Source: Panulirus ornatus (taxonomy: Eukaryota > Arthropoda > Malacostraca > Decapoda > Palinuridae). Taken from it: a stretch of DNA of 64,000 nt. This document shows, piece after piece, positions 60,971-64,000 of this stretch. The number at the start of each line of letters is the position of its first letter. Position 1 is the stretch's first letter. The stretch is from NCBI RefSeq assembly GCF_036320965.1, contig NC_092240.1:11785001-11849000 (forward strand). The letters are read 5' to 3'. Position numbers and translations under genes: made by a program. The notes below the pieces were generated by a model. It was not told where the DNA came from, ran no database searches, and saw only the letters and a program-made list of their open reading frames with translations.

Positions 60971-61547
60971 GGAGACGAGGATGATGTACAAACATATGTA
61001 TGGGAGATGGAAAGAAATAAGAGTGTATGTTCCTCGAACTAACCAAGATGAAGAGTGGATATGAAAGTGGAAAGTACACAAAAAATGACAACGGTAGAAT
61101 ACGTATGTAGATGGCGTTCAAGAAATCTAGTTGCTAAAAGAGTTAAAAAAAAAAAAAGATGAATTAAGGAGAAACGGTAAGAGGAAAAGATGATAAAGAG
61201 GAAATGAGAAGTAAAGATAAAAAAAATGTAAAGATAACTTCAGGGGAAGAAATGATGCAGTCGGCACAGAAGTTAGCCCAAGTATTTCGAAAAACAGCTG
61301 GCGGGTTGTTATGTGTTTTTTCTGGGTATCTGTGATGGTCGCTGCTCACGGAGGAGGAGGAGGAAGGAGAGAGTTGGGGTGGGGGGGATGGTAGGGGGGA
61401 TGTGGTTGGGGAAATGAGGGTGAAGGTTGAAAAAGAAAAAGGAAAAAAGATTCATGAGGGTCTGACAAGGAGAAAAAAAAAAAGAAAGGTTAAGAGGATA
61501 TAGTAAGAAGTGAGAGTCGTAAGCCAGTGAGATGAAGATTAGTGAGT

Positions 61548-61551
<4 letters not shown>
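60967..61551. other. No gene seen
   Basis: Purine-rich sequence with A-runs and G-runs. Confidence 0.5.

Positions 61552-61621
<70 letters not shown>
61552..61621. repeat. (AG)n microsatellite
   Basis: About 35 AG dinucleotides. Confidence 0.98.
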
Positions 61622-61623
<2 letters not shown>

Positions 61624-61871
61624 GATGGAATGGGAGAGGATGAGGAGGAGGAGGAGGAGGTGGTATAAAGGAGTGGAGGGAAGGTTGGCAGGAGCTCGTT
61701 GGCCAGTGTTATCATTGGGTGCTTGAGCGACGTCTGAACAATGGGAGGGGCGATGGAAAATCTCTGGCTTTCCAGCCAAACCCTCGTGATCTAGAATTGT
61801 CCCCTGAAAGGCTTTCTTCCAGGTCGACCATATCACCTTGGCTGGTACGTTGGTGGCTCAATCTTCGTCCA

Positions 61872-61990
61872 GGATCTTACCATGTGGAGGCATTAATACG
61901 TGTGGAAGATCTTACCATGTGGAGGCATTAATACGTGTGGTACACCTTACCATGTGGAGAGCCTTAACATGTGGAAGTTAATGCTATGTG
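61872..61990 (+). repeat. 34-bp minisatellite, about 3 units
   Basis: Units of cttaccatgtggaggcatta + atacgtgtggaaga. The last units are shortened. A 158-codon frame (61900-62376) crosses it and the CA array and is not credible. Confidence 0.93.
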
Positions 61991-62154
61991 GGAGTCTTGA
62001 GAGATATCAAGACTCGCCTTTATGGAGGATCCTGCTATGTAGGGGGATAATACCTGGGCGAAACTGTTCCAGAAGTGGAAGCTTGGTCTGTGTGGACGTA
62101 ATACTTGCCCAGTGGAGGCTAAATGGGCACCCATGTTGTGTGAAGAATGTTGCG

Positions 62155-62155
62155 T

Positions 62156-62214
<59 letters not shown>
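62155..62214. repeat. (CA)n microsatellite
   Basis: About 29 CA dinucleotides. Confidence 0.98.
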
Positions 62215-62217
<3 letters not shown>

Positions 62218-62386
62218 ATAGGCCTCCGTGAGTTAGTGATTAGCGTTGCTGACCATGATTCGGATAGGTGTCCGCCCGCGTTTGGGTTCGAAAGATGGGT
62301 GCGGCAGTCGGCCTGCAACCAACCCAGGTGTTCATCCTTCCGTCGGAGCTGTTCGGTAGATGGATACCTGGCTTAGGCTGAGGGAT
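62218..62386 (+). mobile_element. tRNA-derived SINE
   Basis: The head resembles a tRNA: an A-box-like gttagtgattagcg at about 62231-62245 and a B-box-like gggttcgaaag at about 62283-62293, spaced as in a tRNA gene. The 3' body follows (cagtcggcctgcaaccaacc, aggtgttcatccttccgtcg, tacctggcttaggctga). The body matches my memory of decapod SINEs. It lies between (CA)n and (TG)n and has no A-tail, so it may end in the TG array. Probably transcribed by RNA polymerase III if the boxes still work. The tRNA part has several mismatches and is not a functional tRNA. Confidence 0.72.
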
Positions 62387-62401
62387 GTGAATGTGTGCTT
62401 G

Positions 62402-62427
62402 TGTGTGTGTGTGTGTGTGTGTGTGTG
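62402..62427. repeat. (GT)n microsatellite
   Basis: About 13 GT dinucleotides. Confidence 0.96.
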
Positions 62428-63100
62428 ATACGCAGGAGTATCTTTTCTGTCTTCATCCAGAAGATAGATGTTTGAACAGATAATTCAATGGGAAAAAAAA
62501 ATTTCCTATCATTTATCATCTGTTTCAAACACCATTATTTATCAATTATTTCTTCTTTTTATTCTTCCCCCAACACGGTGTGATACCATCGCAATAGTTA
62601 TTGGAGACGGAACACAAGATAGGACGAACAAAGGAAACTTTTCACTCAACAAGTCTTGGGTCTTCATGGCAGAGCTGAGTCCGACAATGTCGTCCCCCTC
62701 CTCCTCCTCCTCCTCCTCTCCTTCCTCCTCCTTTTTACAGGCAGTACATTAAATCCGAGTCGCGCGCGCCAAAAAAAAAAGTTCTTTTTTTAAAAGTTCT
62801 TTTTTTTCTCTTGTTTCTTTTACTCGACAAAAGGAAAGTCCGTCTCGCTTCTCGTGCAAGAATACCAATGACCAGAGGTTGATATCTGGGGGTGGGTCAG
62901 CAGGGGGGTTGTGCGTGAACTGTGATGTGAAGGATGATGTACGGCTTCGTATTCATTCATTCATTTCTTTCGTCCTTTGAAGATCATTGTAAAATGTGTG
63001 GGCTAAAGGCTGTTTCGCGAACCCTATCCAAGCCACATAAGCCTCGCACTGGGTACACTCTGGTTCTGTATCAAGTCATTCATCCTCTGCTTTAGAGAGA

Positions 63101-63103
<3 letters not shown>
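62428..63103. other. No gene recognised
   Basis: Unique with a (TCC)n run at 62697-62732 and A/T runs near 62771-62810. Confidence 0.45.

Positions 63104-63170
<67 letters not shown>
63104..63170. repeat. (TA)n microsatellite
   Basis: About 33 TA dinucleotides. 63171-63361 has no gene. Confidence 0.98.
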
Positions 63171-63173
<3 letters not shown>

Positions 63174-63361
63174 GACTCAGCTTCACAGATTCACCTAAGT
63201 AGTGTGATGTTGGCTGACATAATTTTCACATCAGTAGACTGCGTATTGAGAAACACCTGAAATTTTAAGTGATGGATATTGAAATGTCTTTCAGTGTGAT
63301 TATCGACGAATTGTCAGCTGTTTGGGCTACGCTTTTGAATGGTAAAAATAAAAGATACTCA

Positions 63362-63511
63362 ACATGATTGCCAAATGGCGTCATAGCTTCGTCTTTTCGA
63401 TGTAAATCAACTGACTTATATTTCTCTCTTGTGTCTCCCCTGATGATGTGATTATTACAAGAAAGTGCACTTGGGAACTTATCGTGTTTCATTTTCCTCG
63501 TGGACTCATAG

Positions 63512-63514
<3 letters not shown>
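63362..63514 (+). mobile_element. R3 repeat, full-length copy
   Basis: From acatgattgccaaatggcgt through ctgatgatgtgattattaca to gtggactcataggaatat, followed by (TA)n. The core has one change (acaagaaag for acacgaaag). Confidence 0.93.

Positions 63515-63597
<83 letters not shown>
63513..63597. repeat. (TA)n at the 3' end of R3
   Basis: About 42 TA dinucleotides. Confidence 0.98.
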
Positions 63598-63599
<2 letters not shown>

Positions 63600-64000
63600 A
63601 CCCATAGAAAATATTTAAGAGTAATCTTATATACTGAAATACTATGAAGATTTAATTCTTAAAAGATATATATAGTTTGATTTCATAGACTGAAAGAAAA
63701 CTCAAATGGCATTTCAGACTTCAGAGAGAAAATACAAAGTGAATTGGTATAGTAAGAAGTAATTACCATTAATAGGTTATTGCCTATTCGTGGATGATTT
63801 CATGGGGTCGAGAATATCAGATGAAACTGAAGACTATTTTTTTTTCATTAATGGTTGGTAACAGGGATTATTCCATCAGTGTTGAGGTATGATCGCCCAA
63901 CATCAACCAGAGATATAAACATTAGGACAGTACGATCGATAAAGTATATACAGTAAATTCAGTTTGATAAATACAATAACTTTTCAGTTTTTAGTAGAGA
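63598..64000. other. No gene seen
   Basis: AT-rich unique sequence to the window end. Confidence 0.5.

Noticed and set aside
62218..62295. A functional tRNA gene
   Set aside because: A and B boxes are recognisable but the acceptor stem does not close and SINE body sequence follows, so it is a SINE head.

Overview
The window is repeat-dominated DNA from a metazoan nuclear genome, with no host gene I can support. Three things suggest an arthropod, most likely a decapod crustacean: the extreme density of long (TA)n, (TC)n and (AC)n arrays; the interspersed family ending in the shared motif gctacctcgctaacgcggga; and a tRNA-derived SINE whose body reads like decapod SINEs. That taxonomic call is inference from memory of such genomes, not a search result.

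Layout. 0-4.5 kb: a minus-strand remnant of a CR1/L2-like LINE, a decayed AT-rich minisatellite and one minus-strand copy of a short interspersed repeat (called SINE-1 here) between TA arrays. 4.5-10.2 kb: a 5.4-kb satellite of 19-bp units in four variants, decaying at its right edge. 10.4-14.7 kb: microsatellites and four unrelated minisatellites (53, 22, 32 and 52 bp). 15.8-17.2 kb: a 5'-truncated RTE-like LINE with an open reverse-transcriptase frame. 18.1-19.0 kb: a 65-bp minisatellite. 19.7-20.9 kb: LINE tail and fragments. 21-30.4 kb: microsatellites, two SINE-1 copies, a 153-bp TA-tailed repeat (called R3 here), a large palindrome and minisatellites. 30.8-32.5 kb: two further truncated copies of the RTE-like LINE in tandem. 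33.6-36.3 kb: a CR1-like remnant and a Penelope-like remnant with GIY-YIG traces. 40.3-41.1 kb: another CR1-like remnant. 42.5-44.4 kb: a cluster of SINE-1 copies and a longer, broken LINE copy. 44.4-64 kb: simple repeats, minisatellites (28, 30, 20 and 37 bp), six R3 copies including two inverted arrangements, and a tRNA-derived SINE.

How the parts relate. The RTE-like LINE and SINE-1 share a 28-nt 3' core that can fold into a hairpin, which fits SINEs borrowing the LINE's reverse transcriptase. Most long (TA)n arrays abut an end of SINE-1, the LINE or R3, so these elements probably seed or target TA microsatellites. Three LINE copies keep long open, very similar C-terminal frames, which suggests recent activity. 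The CR1-like and Penelope-like pieces carry stops and frameshifts and are old. Most long open frames in the window are translations of simple repeats and are not reported as genes. No operons, CRISPR arrays, prokaryotic genes or RNA genes other than the tRNA-derived SINE head were seen.
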